Below, piece by piece: positions 1 to 11,354 of a stretch of DNA of 64,000 nucleotides (position 1 is the stretch's first letter; each line of letters starts with the position of its first letter). Origin of the DNA: Phellopilus nigrolimitatus (Eukaryota > Basidiomycota > Agaricomycetes > Hymenochaetales > Hymenochaetaceae); contig JAJOHG010000024.1 in the NCBI GenBank assembly GCA_021029095.1, positions 186,001 to 250,000 on the forward strand. The letters are read 5' to 3'. The notes under the pieces are model-generated. The model made no database searches. It had not been told where the DNA came from and saw nothing but the letters and a program-made list of their open reading frames with translations. Both the position numbers and the translations under genes were made by a program.

Positions 1-1004
1 CTTCTTCGCTGAGGTTCGTAGGCCCGTCATCGCCCTGAACGTGCAGAATACGATCCTAGCTCGCGTCGTCGAACTTATGCAGGGCACCGCAGAATATAAC
101 CTCAGCCGGCACAAGGAGAGCCAGGTGAAGAGGCGAACTCGGAAGAAAACCCATAAAGACAGCGCTGCAGAAGGAACCCCAATGCAACAGGATACCGAAG
201 CAGGGCCGTCGTCAGTTCCCGCCGCTGCACCTCCAGAGATTTTGCAGCACGTGACAGTCGGCATAAATGAGGTGACGAAGCGGCTCGAGGCGCAATGCAG
301 GATCCCGCGGCAAGTCCTATCTGTCTCTGGTGACTGGCAACGACAGCGGTGCCTGCGATGCAGATGGGGATCAAGATATGACGGACGCTGCAAAGATCCC
401 ATCTGCGAGTGCCCGTGCCTCCGTTCGCATCGTGCTCGTATGCCGTTCGGACGTTGACCCGCCTTTGCTCGTTTCGCACATCCCTCACCTCGTCGCAGCA
501 TGCAACTGCTCATTGGGCCCCTCGAATGAGATCATGAAGCTCGTAACACTTCCGAAGGGTGCGGAGATCTCACTAGCGCAGGCAATGGGGCTGCGGCGAG
601 CCGCTGTGATGGCTTTCGACGTGAGCTCTTTTCTCTTTTCTTTTTTTTTCATTTTCATTTTCAAACATTGCTGCGGTCATGTCTACTAGGAAACGCTATC
701 TCAAGATGAATCTTTACGGTCCCTCCTATGTTCCGTGCCTCCTGTAGTAGCTCCGTGGCTCACAGGGATCGCAGTCCCTCCTTCCCGCAGTACGCAGAAA
801 AAATCCAAAATTGAACCGCCAAGGCGCGCTCAGGTGCTCCACAAGCGCCTTGAGCCGACACACATTAAGCAACTGCGCACGACTGCGCCAAAGGACATGC
901 GCGCTGCGAAGGCGCAGCGGGCAAAAGGACGTGCCGAGGCAAAGGCAAAGCGGAAGGCAAAGGAAGGGGCAAAGAAGAGTGCAACAAAAAAGGCCGTGGT
1001 TTAG
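1..1004 (+). CDS. POP3: RNase P/MRP subunit POP3-like (3' part)
   Basis: C-terminal part of a POP3/Rpp38-type protein, a small L7Ae-like RNA-binding subunit of the nuclear RNase P and RNase MRP ribonucleoproteins that process pre-tRNA and pre-rRNA. The gene is cut at its 5' end by the window edge. Seen in sequence: GINEVTKRLE, then VRIVLVCRSDVDPPLL, then VTLPKGAEISLAQAMGLRRA, which is the L7Ae-like fold ending as in Pop3, and finally a Lys/Arg/Ala-rich tail. A GT-AG intron at 621-689 joins AVMAFD to ETLSQDESLRSLL in phase. Oddity: the frame changes by one base between about 290 and 320, after KRLEAQ, with no intron of normal length available. This may be an assembly indel or a real lesion. 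The convergent neighbour ends about 200 bp downstream. Confidence 0.75.
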
Positions 1005-1206
1005 ATTATACCATTCGAAGGACAGCAGGGCTTCTTTTTCTCCCGTGAGAACTCGTTTCTGTGAGAATAACAAACGATGCCTATTATACAGTTATGCGCA
1101 GAGTCCAAGAAACGAAGTTAGTCCGAAATAACCCTAAGAAGAAGAAAAGACTCCGAGCATAGTTTGAACCCGGACACATGCATGCCCACATGAATGCGGC
1201 CACTAC

Positions 1207-2819
1207 TCAGTTTGCGAGAGAATCGACGGGCAAGTTTTCGATGAACGCTTCGATGGCGTCCCAATATGCCGGGTTGTCCCATGTATCGTCTACGACGTAG
1301 TTAGAACACGCGGCCTGCAATGTCGATGCAAAATTAGACTCACTATGCGTGCCCTTTGGAAACTCCACAAACCTCCCTTCCCTTGGCGACTTCGGCTGAC
1401 CAAAGTTCGCCTTTTGTCTCAGCCACTTCTTAAATTTCGACGCCCTTAAAGAGGGGGTGGTCATCGTCGCAGCTTCCCACAGCTGCCGCATGTGTGCGGG
1501 CGGGACGACCTTGTCACGCTGACCGCTGAGCATAAGGAGAGCAACCGACCGCGGTAGGTTCTCCATCCGCCGCGACGAGTTCCACTGTCGGAAGAAAGGC
1601 GCGGCTAATGCGAAGACCGGCAAGATATCCCGAATGAGGCGGCGCTATAGGTACGTTCGAATCGTCAATTGACATTGTTTGGAAGGAAAGAAAAAAACGG
1701 AAGTTGGACGGGGATTACCAGAGACGTGAATGTGTTCTCCACAATTAGTGCAGATATCTTGAAGACCTTCATCAAAACAAAATAACCTCAAAAAGCTAAG
1801 CACTCACCTTGTCGGCATGTCGACTCGCGAGATCGATGGCCACTGCCCCACCCATAGATTGTCCATAAAGGATCTGACGTTATATATAACTATTTCCACA
1901 TTACGAGCGATTAGACAGGTCTTACTATAGGTGATCTAGATAATTTCGGATGAGACAAGACATAGTTCAGCGCAGCCTTTCATAGATAATTTGTGTCAGT
2001 TCGTACAGATGAGCAGCATGATGTCTGATTATAACTCACGTCCGCGTCACGCTGGAAGCCTTGAAAAGCAAGATACATAAAAGTAACTCGAAGGCTTATA
2101 CCGAGCAGAGACCACACCTTTTGTTGATGGCTTTCCTTCCGACAATCCATAGCTAGCCGGAGTTAGAATCAGAAGACCATATCAAATATAGAGCAAGACA
2201 CGTGATACCCTCTTGGAGAAAGCATGAGCACGTTACATCGCAAACGCTTGGAAAATCTTTGAGCGAGAGGTATAGTGTACCCAATGTTATCGCAGTTCCC
2301 GTGGAACATGATCACGGTCGGTCTTATATCGTACTCCTGTTAGTCTCATAAGTCGGGCTGTAACCTGAAAAAAGAAGTGGTAGATGAACATTGGCGAGCA
2401 ACAGAATGCTCATGACAACTGACAGTCTAGAAAGGGGCAAATACTCGCAGAATAGTCAAATGAAGTTTTTCGTTGATGAGCACGCTCAGGTTGGAGAAGA
2501 TAAGCTCGTATCTTTACCCGGTCTGCGGTGGTGAGTGTTAAGTCTTCGTATTGGAGCCCCCATGCCGAAGGGAGGTGTACGTCTGCGAATGCAATGTTGT
2601 CAGGTTAACATAACTCCAGAAGTTGTTTCTCATCACTGACCTCGAGGATAGGGCTCGAAAGCACCTGGATAAAGCATGACATTCGGTCCATTCCAAAGGA
2701 AACTCAGGACTACAATGATGACATATCACCATTGGCATAACAGGTCAGGACGAGATGTGGCGGCACATTCAACATGGAGGGAGTCGGCGAAAGAACGCAC
2801 TGAACGATGAAAGACTCAT
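1207..2819 (-). CDS. BEM46-like alpha/beta hydrolase
   Basis: Member of the BEM46/ABHD13 family of alpha/beta-hydrolase proteins, which are membrane-associated and of uncertain substrate in fungi. Reading the minus strand, spliced exons give MSLSSFSAFFRRLPP, LWNGPNVMLYPGAFEPYPR, YEDLTLTTADRVKIRAYLL, VIMFHGNCDNIGYTIPLA, SPRGYGLSEGKPSTKG, FQRDAD, AALNYVLSHPKL, the nucleophile elbow GQSMGG (about 1850), ENTFTSL, and the last exon (1207-1623) with SVALLMLSGQRDKVVPPAHM, which holds the acid region, and GTHSES with the likely catalytic His. At least six short introns separate these pieces. The ATG at 2817-2819 is chosen because it gives a short hydrophobic N-terminus that splices in phase to the conserved LWNGPN segment. 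Family call is firm; individual exon edges are approximate. Confidence 0.8.
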
Positions 2820-3689
2820 GTTTGCGTAGCCGAAAGAGCTGTTTCAGTGTTCGATAGCCAAGTGTCGGTTTGGGTGACGAGAGATCCGAACACGATACAC
2901 GTATTGTATGGCTTTGTGTAGTTGCAACGGTGCAGTGCTAGTGGTGATTGTCAGTGACAGCGGGACGCAAACAGCGATACGGACGTGAGGCGCGCGCCTC
3001 CCTACAAGGACAAGGAGGCCTCGTTTTTTATAGAACACTTCCACATGCAAAGGAAGAATCATTTCATGAACATAGGCTTCCTATTCTAAGGGTTCGCAAT
3101 AAATATCGTCCAGCTTCTAACTTAATTAGAATGCCGCAGATCGGATAATTACACCTGGACATGTAATAATGCAAAGTGCCGTATGCGGTCGAGTCGCCGA
3201 CGTTATGCCAGCAGCACATCCGACCCCAAGACTCACTCACACAAGTACTGCGAGATTCTAACCGTCATTTTATCATTGTAAGAAAAAGCGCTCGGAACAT
3301 TGATCTCATAATCCGAGGCCAGCTATCTTATGCGTTTTCTTGAGTCGTAGGCAGACGCAATCGATTCTGGATTAAGTGAGAGACCGAAGGAAGCAGCAAA
3401 GTCAGAATTTTCAGCAAAGAAGTGCTTACATAACAACCTACCCTTTGGGGTCCACTCGTCCATTCTGCGCCACGACAAATCCTCCCTTCCTTCGTCAAAC
3501 GTACTGGTTCTTGAAGCTGAGAGCATGCGATAGTCGACTTAATAACTAGATCTCGGAGCTGTCTGAGCCTATTTCAACATCTTTTTTTGCTCTTAGAAGC
3601 ATCCCCCGCTCTTTATCAGTCACCATCTTGCTGAAGTTGGACACAACTGTCTGCTGGCCTCAATTTGAAGAACAAGGAGTCCAAGGTCA
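2820..3689. other. Divergent intergenic region BEM46-like / DCD1
   Basis: About 870 bp between two divergent genes, so it should hold both promoters. A short open frame on the minus strand (3323-3526) has no recognisable product and no supporting context. No repeat or RNA gene is evident. Confidence 0.5.
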
Positions 3690-5210
3690 ATGTTCATCAT
3701 AGTAATAGGAACACGATCCGCTGGAAAATCTTCTGTGAAAGATTATCTTACTCAACACAAAGATTTCAAGCACGTTCATCTAGTATATAACAAGCCTAAT
3801 GGCGACGATTCTTCAGTATGTTCTTGTCCTGTTCGTCTACTCTGTATGCTCTTAGCAACAATGCTCTGCACAGAAATCGCAGAGCACGGAGAAGGCCTCT
3901 ACCGATGGAGATGACACTGACGATACGGCATCTGGACAGCAAGTAATAGTTGCTCATAAACGGGATAACTCGCTCGATACCCCTGCCTCGTTCTTATCGA
4001 TGACATCTAGTGCTCCCTCAACTCTGGCAGACCAAGCTGCAGCTTCAGAGGTAGAACTAGACGGGACATTAGGATTCACCGATCCTGCTCGTCTACTTGA
4101 CCACATAACACGACACTGGCGAGAGAACTTCGTCACCGAGGACATCACGACCCGGGAGGTGCTCGAGCCCTTCCTCAAGCGGCCCTTCGTCCTGCTCGTT
4201 AGCGTGGACGCACCGACGCTCGTCCGCTTCCACCGCCACCAGAAGTATAAGCCATCTCCCAGCAAATTTAGTTTCTTTAATAATCGAACTTCAACCTCTA
4301 GCCGCCACAAGACCGTCACCCTCGATCAGTTCATCGCGGATGACGACCGCGTGTCCTTCGGCCCCGATTCGGACCACATCACCTCCGCATACCTCTTCGC
4401 GAGCTACCACCTTTGCCATGTGAACGTCATCAACTCGTTTCCCTCCGTGCTGCAGCTGCACGTCTACTTGGATGCATTGGATCTTCTCAACCCTGACCGC
4501 CTTCGGCCAGGATGGGACTCGTATTTCATGGTAAAACCGACTTGAGAATAGCGGATCATAAATATTGACTAAGAGTAACGATATTGTACGAACAGAAGCT
4601 CGCCTCATTGGCATCCCATCGCTCGAATTGCATGAAAAGACGAGTGGGAGCTATCCTGGTCCGAGATCACACTATTATTGCCACAGGGTAACGTTAACTT
4701 GTCGCCACATCTTACACTTTTTCCTCGCTGACTGAAGCCTTTTGCCACAAGGTACAACGGAACGCCGCGTGGAGTCCCCAATTGCAACGAAGGGGGCTGC
4801 AAACGATGCAACGAGGGTGGCCCATCTGCTACTGAAGGCTTCGAGGAATGTTTATGCATCCACGCCGAAGAAAACGCCCTTCTCGAGGCTGGCCGAGAGA
4901 GGGTCGGGAAAAGTGCCGTCATCTATTGCAATACGTGAGTGGGACGTTTACTCTAAATATTGAACAACGAGAAAATTATCTAATGTCGCGGTCTTCTTGT
5001 TGTTTGCAGATGCCCATGTCTGAAATGTACCATCAAAATTGTTCAGAACGGAGTCACAGAAGTCGTGTATAACCTTAGTTACAAAATGTGAGTCCTGGAC
5101 TCTCTCGATGGTCGTATTTCTGACTGGAGAGTCATCTCAGGGACGCGTCGTCTGCCAGTGTATTCAAAACGGCTGGAGTGAAACTTCGACAGTATTCGCC
5201 ACCATGCTGA
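3690..5210 (+). CDS. DCD1: Deoxycytidylate (dCMP) deaminase
   Basis: Zinc enzyme converting dCMP to dUMP, supplying thymidylate synthase. Six exons can be placed: 3690-3815, 3874-4530, 4596-4687, 4752-4934, 5010-5087 and 5141-5210, summing to 1206 nt (401 residues) with all junctions in phase. The N-terminal third begins MFIIVIGTRSAGKSSVKDYL, a P-loop-like segment typical of the long fungal dCMP deaminases. The C-terminal catalytic domain shows RRVGAILVRDHTIIATGYNG, the zinc ligand His and general acid Glu in CIHAEENALLEAG, and the Cys pair in TCPCLKC. It ends VKLRQYSPPC. The ATG at 3690 is the first one in frame with the P-loop. A Ser/Asp-rich linker lies between the two halves. Nothing suggests inactivation. 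Confidence 0.9.
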
Positions 5211-5330
5211 CATAGATAGTTACATAGACACTTTCTAATCCGTCCATTTTTTCTTTCTGTTTTTCAGGATTCGTTGTTCGTAGTGTTACGAACTCATACA
5301 TTGTATTTTTTTCCGGTACATTTTTTAAAT

Positions 5331-8300
5331 TTACTGTTGTATTTTAGACAGGTCTGCGAATATCTTATCGATGTTATCCTGTATATCCCATTTTGTCTCG
5401 CTGAGGTGCTCGAGATGCGGCGTGCCGGGTGTTGACACAGTCGATGTTAGCACCAACCACACCGCATCCTCGTTGTTTTCACCAAATGCAACATATAGCT
5501 GACACGCCAGCGTCTGCAGCTCCTCATGCACACTCTTGTGCAGGAACCGCCGAAATACTATCAACACGTCCCACGCGTGCCGATCCTGCACCTGGACCCC
5601 GCCGCGGATCGCAGCGGTCATAGTGCTGAGCATCGCGCGGTACAGCCGGTGCGAGTGCGTGTACGCCGATTCTGTGCCCACGGGGCTTGCCCCAGATACG
5701 CGCGACGTGCGCCGCGCAAGCGCGCTCGCGCCGTCCGCGTCATCGAGCCGCGCGAGCATCCCGCGGAAGCGCGGCCACACGTCGTCCCACACGCGCGGCG
5801 CCATGAACCCCCCATGCGTGCGCGCGAGCGCCGCAACGAGCGCAGCGGCGGCAGGCCACGACGTGTGTCTCGGCGTCGCCGAGGCGGTTGACGATGAACG
5901 GCCAGGCGCGGTGCACGGCGGGGAGGAGCGCAGATGCTGGGAGGACGGGTGCGGCGGCGGCGAGCAACGTGAGGATGCGCGAGCGGATCGCAGGACGAGC
6001 CGTGTGTGAGGAGGGTGATCGAACGTGAGACAATTTTTGCAGTGAGCGCCTGAGTGGGCGTCGGCGGCGGATCTGCGAGAGGGTTGGATTCGTTCAGAAG
6101 CTTCTTGTCATTTTCCGTCGTCCGCCTCGTTGCGTTCTTTCCTCTTACCCTTATCCCATGCTTCGCGTGGTGCTGGTCCTACTTCTATATCTTCCTCATT
6201 CGGTAGAGGAGGATCCTTACGATGCTCAAGCCAGTGCAAGAAGTTATCGAATCGTTTACTATCTGGGATTTTCGCATCTTCATTCTGAGGAGAACTGACA
6301 GGGTTCAGGGCGATATCCTCAGTCTCGACGACCTTGACCACCTCATGCAGTGCCTCGATGAGCCCCTCGACGACCACCGCATACCCATGAAAGTCATCCA
6401 GTCGATCAAAGCACTCCTCAACCACGTCTCCCGCGCGCTGAACAACGTCCCGCCCGACGAGGCGGACAAGCACCACGAGGACCTTTGCCGCATCTATATC
6501 GAGCCAGCGCCGCGTCAGCCGGCGGGACACTGCATCGAGCGCATAGTCGAAGTTCGAAAGCAGGAGGTTACCCGGCGTCGCGTAGCCGGTGCTGCGCGTA
6601 ACGTGTTGCAGCGCGGCGAACGCGGTGCTTGAGAGGTGCGCGTCTGGGGAGACAAGCGTGTGCAAAATAGGGTAAAGCGCGTGCATGAAGAGCGGAGAAA
6701 AGTGGGATTGGAGGGTGGCAGCTGAGACGCTGATGAGCTGGAGGGCGAGGGACTTGTGCAAAATGGGTTGGTTCTGTCGACTGGCGGATCCGCTTGGAGT
6801 CGTGTTAACGCGAGTCTGGATATCAAATCGCATTTGGAGTGGTGTTAGACCCTTGACAAACTCGATCGCTGGCCGCCCCTCGTCGCCTTCGTCCTGAGAG
6901 GTCATCGGCGCATTGTGTTCATTAGTCTCAGTATACTCGTCTTCTTCCTCGTTATCCCAGTATTCCGATACTGTCTTCGCCAACCACCGCGCAAGCTTTT
7001 CGACTCTTCGTCCTCTCAGGCCATTCGGAAGAGTTTCTTGTGCGCCGTCGTCATTCAGTGCCACACCCAAGACGCCTTCTAGAATCTTACATGCACACCA
7101 TAACGCCGCGACCGCGCTCGCACTCCTGCGCTCTGCACTCCCGAGACGGACGAACCATTCGACAGCGAAGAAACATGCCTCCCCACCCGCAGTGCCCAAT
7201 GCACGCAGCATGCGCTCGAGCGCTGCGTGCGTCTCGCGTGTCGACACGATACGGAGCGTAATCTCTGGGAAAACCGCGCGCTCGTCTCCGGAGTACCCGA
7301 GGAGGCCTACAACTCCAGCACCGGCCACCGAGATTGTCGTAGATGGCGGTGCGAAGTCGAGAACCGCGAGGAGACGCCAGCCCCATTTCTCAATATGGCC
7401 GGTAGGCCCTAGCAGCCGCCCCACGCCGGCGCTGGCGACGCCGAGGCGGCAGACAGCCTCGATCTGTCCTGCAACATGCTCAATCCTCGCGTCGGCGTGG
7501 GCAGAGAGCAAGCGAGGAAGCGCGGGAAGGTTGTCTGCTGTCTGTTGGAGTAGCGACTGGAGGAGTTCATGGCTACCTTTGGCCAATGGAGAGAGGAGCG
7601 AAGACAATGCAGATCTGGCGTGCGAAGAAACGGAAGGGAAGCGCGAATTGGAGAGTGAAAGGAGGAATGATAGAAGCAAGGGACGTGCATCTGGGAGTGT
7701 AAGACGCGCACTGGAGAGGAGGGATTGTGAAAGCGACGAGAGAGCTAGGAGAGCGGAGACCGTTGGATGCGATATGAGAGATGTTAGTGTGTTTAAAGCA
7801 ATCAGTAGCTGAGAGGATGAGGCCCGAAGCCATGAGGCTGAGCGTGTCGTTTCGTACGGCTTACTCCCAGACGTATTCGAATGTGAGGATAATGCTGCGG
7901 CTGCCTCTCCACTGACGAGCTCCGTTAAATCCTCCAACCCATTAAGCTCCTTCACGATCCCGCAAGACAGACACCGCTCGTCGCCGAGCGAGCGAATGAC
8001 GACCACGTCTAAGACGCGCAGAGAAGTGGCAACGACATGAGCCGTTCACCCAGCCTTTGCTTTTGGGCACCTTGCTTGTCATCCCGAGCGCGATGCGCGT
8101 TGTGGTGCTCACCACACCGGGAAGTATAGAAGCAACAACTGCATCTGGCACGTAGAGTGAGATTATAACCTCGACCGCTTGAAGAGAAGCCAGCTGCAAG
8201 GCCAGATGTTCAGACGTCGCGGTATCCAAGAGGGCGTTTAGCGTCTGCCCAAGGATTGGCACGAGCTTCTGCGTCTGTGCATGTTTTTGAAGGCCTTTCA

Positions 8301-8888
8301 GGCGTATGCGCGCTTGCTCGACTTCCTCTGGCGCTTTTTCGACCACGTCCTCGTCCGCGGACCGATCCCGCAACAGACACAGGAGAAGTCTGACAGCCGC
8401 CTCTTTCGTCTCGTCGTCCCTTTCTCTACCCTTTCCCTTAACACCTAGGCCGCCGATGACGGCTCCTGCAAGTATGACGACTTGCTCCCACACCGCATTC
8501 TCGCACGTCCACCACCACCAGCGAAAAAGGAGCTCGAGGACGTTGAAGATCTTCTCGACCACTTGGTCCGGGATGCTCGACGACTCGTTACGGCTGAGAA
8601 TGGTTGACAGAGGAAAGAACGCGTAGGACACCAGTGCCGGCTTCAGCTGTGCATGGCCCTGGTCGAGCTTTTGAAGACGTATCGTCAATTCTGACAAGAG
8701 CGAAAGGACTTTGGGTATTTCCCGATTGTTCAGGCGCGAGTGTGAGAGCAATGGTACGCAGATACTCTTTAGCTGCAAGACGCGATGACTGTTGTCGCTT
8801 CACCAAAGCAAATGAGACAAGGTAAGGTGCATACCTCGAGAAAGAGAATCTGACTTCCGGCTTCATCGCGTTGAAATATGGATTGCAT
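5331..8888 (-). CDS. TTI1: TTI1-like HEAT-repeat protein (frame breaks)
   Basis: Large HEAT-repeat protein resembling TTI1, a subunit of the TEL2-TTI1-TTI2 co-chaperone that stabilises PIKK kinases (TOR, ATM/ATR). The start at 8886-8888 gives MQSIFQRDEAGSQILFLE, spliced to LKSICVPLLSHS. Then follow TIRLQKLDQGHAQLKPALVS, FNVLELLFRWWWWTCENAVW, long helical repeats, and a C-terminal part with LLPAVHRAWPFIVNRLGD, APRVWDDVWPRF and HAWDVLIVFRRFLHKSVHEE. One intron near 6077-6152 (GTAAGA to CGCAG, 76 nt) restores phase after AWDKG. Three further places, near 8040, 5995 and 5858, need a one-base frame change between conserved segments without any usable intron. Either the assembly carries indels or the gene is decaying. 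The lack of other stops in about 3.5 kb favours indels. Confidence 0.7.
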
Positions 8889-9363
8889 GACGGGTTCGCC
8901 CCTGAGGACCTTAGTGACCGACCGCACAGACACTCGCTGGTACTTAGTTTCTTTCAGCGATTTCTTGCAGACAGCATGAACTTGGTAGACGTGGGACGAA
9001 ACTAATTGCCAGGTTTAAGGCACGCGTTTGCTCGCCAAAACAGTGGGTGTTTTGGATTTGATGAAGTGAGTATACAAAAAACTGGCGTTGATTCGATAGT
9101 ACGGATGGAGCAGCAAATGCAAAGCAATTCTGAGCGCGGTTCCCGCTGTATGGCTCGAATTCCAAAAGTAGCAATTTTAGGGTAATTTTGATGACTTCTG
9201 CAAAAGTTTCCTTTCATCGAGGACATCAAAGGCAGGATTACTAACTCGGTTTTATACATATTTTATAATTCTACAGAAGTGACTACCGTCTTTTGAAGGC
9301 CATACTCAACCAGTGCCCTAACTCTCTCCCATGCCACGACCTACTACTCGACAGCGTAGACTC
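8889..9363. other. Intergenic region TTI1 / kinase
   Basis: About 475 bp between the TTI1-like start and the end of the downstream minus-strand kinase gene. It presumably holds the TTI1 promoter. No coding, repeat or RNA signal was recognised. Confidence 0.4.
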
Positions 9364-11004
9364 CTTATGAGAATAGTCTGTCGGAAGAACAAGCAGAGCA
9401 GTCGTCTTCGCAGAGGAACCATGGATGGACCGCCGCATCGGTAACTTTCAACCTGTCGCCAGGCGGATACACGAGTAGGCGGTGGATCAAGTCTAAAGGG
9501 TTCGGGGAAAGGGTAGAAGGAGGTGCGTGTGCGGAGCCTGTGCTTTCGACATCCGGAGGGAGATTAGGCAGGCACTGGCGCAGGTTTACGCATGGGAAGA
9601 CCTTAAATTGAACTTTGTTCGCATCAGGGAGGCTCTCGAAATCCTAGTTATCAGGAAATGAGTTTATTTCCGGTGAACGGGAGAAAGAATAATAAAATAA
9701 AGAAAAAGAATGAGGAGCGTGGAGGACTTACGGGCCAGTTCTCTGTGTCCGGCGTGCCGCGCAGCTTGAATATGCTTCCCGCGAGGCCGATGCTACCCCG
9801 CCGACCGTCAAATAGCCGCGCGCGCATCCACTCGGCGGAGCGCCATGTTATTGAGTCCACGGTCTTCGGAAAGAGATATCCAGTCCCTTCTCGTGAGCCA
9901 TCTGCAGGATCCGAGTCCGCGTCGCTGTCATCGTCGTAATGGCTATCGTAGTACGACTTCCGAAAAACTCGTATGGGTGTGAAAAAATGCGCGAGCGCGC
10001 ACCCAAGGCTCCACAAATCCGTCGCGCACGCGTCGTACGTCTCCGGTCCGAACAGAAGCTCCGGGGCTCGAAATGGTCTAACAGAATAGCAATACAACGA
10101 CGTACAAGTGTCAACGGGTTGCAGCGTGAGAAAGAATACCAAAAATATAATCTATGATGCATACCCTGTCGCGACATCGCTGTACATGTTCTCCGCGGTC
10201 TCCGGCCAGAGGTTTCCCGGGGCTGCGCTGATGCGCGCATGGAACGCGATCCCGAAGTCGATGAGCTTTACGCGGCCAGAAGTGGTCAGGAGCACGTTCC
10301 GCGGCTTGATATCTCGGTGTGCGACGGGAGGATCGAGGCCGTGCAGGTATTCGAGCGCGAGGATGATCTGGTAGATCGTTGACTTGGCAACGACTTTGAA
10401 GACTGCTAGGCTCGAGTCGGCGTTTCTGAATCGTTAGCAGAAGCAAGGACGAGGTGTCTAATCTCGGGCGGGAAGTTGCTAGGTGAAAACGATGGCGAGT
10501 CGAGAAGATCTTCTAAATTGTACGGGATCCAGGGCGTCCAAAGCTCGATACTATCACTTGTACGATTTGAACCGACGACTTCAATATCTATATGAAATCT
10601 CTGTCAGATTCGTAAGTCAAATATGAAGGAAATATACACGAGCGTTGCTATGTGAAAGACTGGACAAGATCGCGATTTCTTTCAAGATGTCGTGCGGCTC
10701 CGGAGAAAACCTCTTCTTTGATGACGCTGACTTGATCGCGATATAGAGTTCCGAGTCTCCCTCGAGGTGTCCTCGGTAGACAGTAGAAGCAACTCCTGTC
10801 TCTTTCTGTTCTATAGATTTCTTCGAGTTTTGAGTTGGAGAACTGATAGAAGGAATAGGTATAGCATACCTCATCGATCTTTCTCGTTGAATCAAGGACC
10901 TCCAAGCTGGATGGCTCGGCTCATGTTGAAAACGGGTTCTAAATACAGATATCTACCTTGTGGTAGACAAGATAATCGTGAATTTGCGTCGTCGATGACG
11001 ACAC
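9364..11004 (-). CDS. Protein kinase, CAK1/Csk1-like
   Basis: Ser/Thr kinase whose C-lobe resembles fungal CDK-activating kinases. In order on the minus strand: HDYLVYHK (N-terminal piece), KETGVASTVYRGHL with the glycine-loop region, LYIAIKSAS with the ATP-anchoring Lys, LEYLHGLDPPVAHRDIKPRN with the catalytic loop, VKLIDFGIAFHARI (DFG), PFRAPELLFGPETYDACATD (APE and the F-helix Asp), LRGTPDTENWP, and a final exon ending AVHPWFLCEDD before a TAA at 9364-9366. An acidic insert rich in Asp/Ser (SHYDDDSDADSD, about 9900-9950) interrupts the C-lobe. At least five introns are present. The first exon and start codon are not clear, because no ATG lies in frame just upstream of HDYLVYHK. CAK-type assignment rests on the RAPELLFG style and is tentative; kinase identity is firm. 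Confidence 0.65.
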
Positions 11005-11354
11005 TTTAGTAGTAGCTGCCAGGGACCAGCTCAAACTTCAGAGATTTTTCTTTTCGAATTTGTAAGCGTAAAGCATTGATTTTGCTAGGACAGTTCGATA
11101 GATTTGCTTTTGGAAAATCTCCGAGTCTGATAGAAAGTCTGGGAGGTATTTTAGTTTATAGTTATCCACAGTCGACGAAGGTTGCGCCGTGTTACATGTC
11201 AAGATACCATGACTAAGCGACCTTACGTATTATGTGCACTGTATCGCCGCGACCCCGCGACTTGCCAAATGCAGAGACCCGCAGCCTGACTCAGCGTCCT
11301 GTCACTCATCCTCCTGCCCTCATGTCCTGAACATCATCTCGCATATCGTGCTCA
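11005..11354. other. Divergent intergenic region
   Basis: About 350 bp between the minus-strand kinase and the plus-strand F-box-type gene, likely a shared promoter region. A missing first exon of the kinase could also lie here. Nothing else was recognised. Confidence 0.4.

Noticed and set aside
3323..3526. 67-codon minus-strand open frame between BEM46-like and DCD1
   Set aside because: Too short and featureless; divergent promoter region is the simpler reading.
6913..7812. 299-codon open frame on the plus strand
   Set aside because: Antisense to the TTI1-like gene, which has coherent HEAT-repeat character; the plus-strand product shows no motif.
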